In this document: piece after piece, positions 62,525-64,000 of the stretch | Numbering within the stretch: position 1 is the stretch's first letter | How the letters are laid out: the number at the start of each line of letters is the position of its first letter | Assembly: GCF_002847445.1 (NCBI RefSeq) | Contig: NZ_CP025430.1 | Coordinates: forward strand, 1,426,001-1,490,000 | Length of the DNA: 64,000 bases | Direction: 5' to 3' | DNA from: Paracoccus zhejiangensis | Lineage (GTDB): Bacteria > Pseudomonadota > Alphaproteobacteria > Rhodobacterales > Rhodobacteraceae | Notes under the pieces: generated by a model | The model's input: only the letters and a program-made list of their open reading frames with translations | Databases searched by the model: none | What the model was told of the DNA's origin: nothing | Made by a program: the position numbers and the translations under genes

Positions 62525-63247
62525 ATGAGCTATTATTTTGGCACCATCGCGGCTGTCCCCACCGCTAACAAGCAAGACTATATTGATCATGTGAAACAGG
62601 CCTGGGGTCTGTTCTCGAAATATGGCGCGACCCGGATGATCGAAACCTGGGGCGCCGATGTGCCCAAGGGCAAGGTCAATGACCTGCAGGGCGCGGTCGC
62701 GGCCAAGGATGACGAAACGGTCGTGTTTTCCTGGATCGAATGGCCCGACAAGGCCGCCGCCGATGCGGCATGGGAGAAGATGCAGAGCGATCCCGAGATG
62801 GCGGCGATGGGCAATATGCCCTTCGATGGCAGCCGGATGATCTATGGCGGCTTCCAGCCGGTCTGGGAGGCCGGGCAGCCGAATGGCGGGGCCTATGTTC
62901 AGGGCTTCGCGCTGGCCGCGCCCGAGAAGAACAAGGACGCCTATACCAAGATGGCGGGCGAGGCCTGGTCGATGTTCGAGGGCTATGGCGCGCTTGGCAC
63001 CATCGAGGGCTGGGGCGTGGACGTGCCGCATGGCAAGAAGACTGATTTCTACCGCGCCACCCTGGCCGAAGAGGGCGAGGCGCCGATCTTCAGCTGGATC
63101 GCCTGGCCCGACCGCGCCACCTGCGACGCGGCCGCCAAATCGATGGAGGCCGACATGGAGGGGCAGGAATTCCCCGAGATGCCCTTTGACGGCAAGCGGA
63201 TGATGTGGGGGGGATTTGACACGATCTTCGATTCCGCGAAATCCTGA
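62525..63247 (+). CDS. Tandem DUF1428 protein
   Basis: Protein of 240 residues made of two DUF1428 domains of about 120 residues. Half one has MIETWGADVPKGKVNDL, VVFSWIEWPDKAAADAAWEKM and MPFDGSRMIYGGF; half two has TIEGWGVDVPHGKKTDF, IFSWIAWPDRATCDAAAKSM and MPFDGKRMMWGGF. The halves are clearly homologous, an internal duplication or fusion; family members are usually a single domain. The ferredoxin-like fold is similar to ABM proteins. An AGGAGG ribosome site precedes the ATG. A VOC protein follows on the same strand. Confidence 0.9.
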   Translation: MSYYFGTIAAVPTANKQDYIDHVKQAWGLFSKYGATRMIETWGADVPKGKVNDLQGAVAAKDDETVVFSWIEWPDKAAADAAWEKMQSDPEMAAMGNMPFDGSRMIYGGFQPVWEAGQPNGGAYVQGFALAAPEKNKDAYTKMAGEAWSMFEGYGALGTIEGWGVDVPHGKKTDFYRATLAEEGEAPIFSWIAWPDRATCDAAAKSMEADMEGQEFPEMPFDGKRMMWGGFDTIFDSAKS

Positions 63248-63294
63248 CATCCGGTCTCGGGACCGATCAACCGCCTGATCAAGAGGAGGCGATC

Positions 63295-64000
63295 ATGACG
63301 AGCTTTCAAGGCAATCCCTGCTGGTATGAGCTGACATCCGGCGATTCCCCCGCAGCGGCAGATTTCTATGGCAAGGTGCTGGGCTGGACCGCGCAGGATG
63401 CGGGCGTGCCCGGCTTCGACTATCTGCTGGCGAAGTCGGGGGAGGACATGGTCGCCGGCCTCGCCAATGCCGATGGCAACCAGCCGCCGCACTGGTTGAT
63501 CTATTTCGCCGTCGATGATTGCGACGCGACGGTGCAGGCCATCCTCAAGGCCGGCGGCAAGGATTTCGTCGGCCCCGAGGACATTCCCGGCACCGGCCGT
63601 TTCGCCATTGTCGGCGATCCGCAGGGTGGGCGCTTCGGCATCCTGCAGCCCGATCTCGGCAATATGACGCCCGAACAGATCGCCAAGGCCAACGAGACCG
63701 GCGCCTTCGACCAGAAGAAGGCCGGGCATGGCAACTGGAACGAGCTGATGTCGAGCGACCCGGAGGCGGGCTTTGCCTTCTATTCCGGTCTCTTCGGCTG
63801 GCAGAAATCGACGCCTGTCGACATGGGCGAGATGGGCACCTATCAGCTGTTCTCGCACAACGGTGCCGATATTGGCGGGATGATGGGCCTGGGCAATGCG
63901 CCCTTCACCTCTTGGCTGCCCTATTTCGGCGCGAATGGCGTGACGGCAGCCATGGACCGGATCAGCGCCAATGGCGGCCAGATCATCCACGGCCCGCAAG
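63295..64000 (+). CDS. Two-domain VOC (glyoxalase-like) protein, cut at the window edge
   Basis: At least 235 residues of a vicinal-oxygen-chelate protein, truncated by the window. Domain one starts SFQGNPCWYELTSGDSPAAADFYGKVLGW and has HWLIYFAVDDCDATV and GRFAIVGDPQGGRFGILQP. Domain two starts GHGNWNELMSSDPEAGFAFYSGLFGW. Such proteins occur with DUF1428 genes and HxlR regulators in many genomes. AAGAGGAGGCG precedes the ATG, and the gene lies 47 bases behind the DUF1428 stop. Substrate unknown. Confidence 0.9.
   Translation, partial: MTSFQGNPCWYELTSGDSPAAADFYGKVLGWTAQDAGVPGFDYLLAKSGEDMVAGLANADGNQPPHWLIYFAVDDCDATVQAILKAGGKDFVGPEDIPGTGRFAIVGDPQGGRFGILQPDLGNMTPEQIAKANETGAFDQKKAGHGNWNELMSSDPEAGFAFYSGLFGWQKSTPVDMGEMGTYQLFSHNGADIGGMMGLGNAPFTSWLPYFGANGVTAAMDRISANGGQIIHGPQ

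Overview
The window looks like a chromosomal segment of a high-GC alphaproteobacterium of the family Rhodobacteraceae, most likely Paracoccus or a close relative. Three things support this: 5-aminolevulinate synthase (C4 haem pathway), gene families typical of the Rhodobacterales (UPF0262, DUF2948, GapR, DUF1127, a GH108 endolysin with a gene-transfer-agent type holin), and dense packing with ATGA/TGATG overlaps. I identified the genus from gene content only, not from a database search.

1-13.3 kb: a cut amidohydrolase lipoprotein, a GMC oxidoreductase, a one-carbon trio (virulence-factor-family protein, MTHFR-like protein, methyltetrahydrofolate methyltransferase), a PaaG-like hydratase/isomerase, ccmF-ccmH for cytochrome c maturation, an endolysin-holin pair like the lysis module of Rhodobacterales gene transfer agents, some small secreted or membrane proteins, and a PhoA-type alkaline phosphatase. 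13.4-15.1 kb is an accessory patch: a RAYT (IS200-like) transposase, three copies of a 24-bp palindromic REP element, and a lower-GC cassette of unknown function directly behind lepA.

15.1-25.7 kb: lepA, an EamA exporter with a HAD hydrolase, a copper-chaperone-like HMA protein, a sirtuin, and a B12 regulon (cobalamin riboswitch, then btuB-btuF-btuC-btuD), ending in a ParA-type ATPase. 25.8-28.3 kb: an AT-rich upstream region and a secreted protein with a seven-repeat lectin-like propeller, a metzincin zinc site and a HEAT-like tail. 28.3-42.8 kb: an ABM-domain monooxygenase, a dipeptidase, a RodZ-like protein, hemA, an M20 peptidase, queF, YebC, two SLC13/RCK permeases around an orphan gene pair, a YmdB-type phosphodiesterase and a CAP-domain protein.

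42.8-47.7 kb: a four-gene minus-strand operon (imelysin, dihaem oxidoreductase, imelysin, DUF1513), the layout of a periplasmic iron-uptake system. 47.8-52.3 kb: GapR, a split YeeE/YedE transporter, dtd, a LysR regulator divergent from a DUF1127 protein, and an FMN riboswitch in front of a RibN-type riboflavin transporter. 52.3-58 kb: LMW-PTP, UPF0262 and hisD on the minus strand, tRNA-Thr(GGT), then murA, DUF2948, GNAT and HAD on the plus strand. 58-64 kb: ABM and SDR proteins, a lipoprotein, a Rieske protein, hppD divergent from an Lrp/AsnC regulator, and an HxlR regulator divergent from a tandem DUF1428 protein and a cut VOC protein.

The less routine signals are: REP copies that supply the stop codons of two convergent genes; the uncharacterised cassette behind lepA; an inverted dispersed element found behind two unrelated genes; the propeller-metzincin; the FMN riboswitch with a visible Shine-Dalgarno sequestering helix; and paired direct repeats in two divergent regulator promoters.
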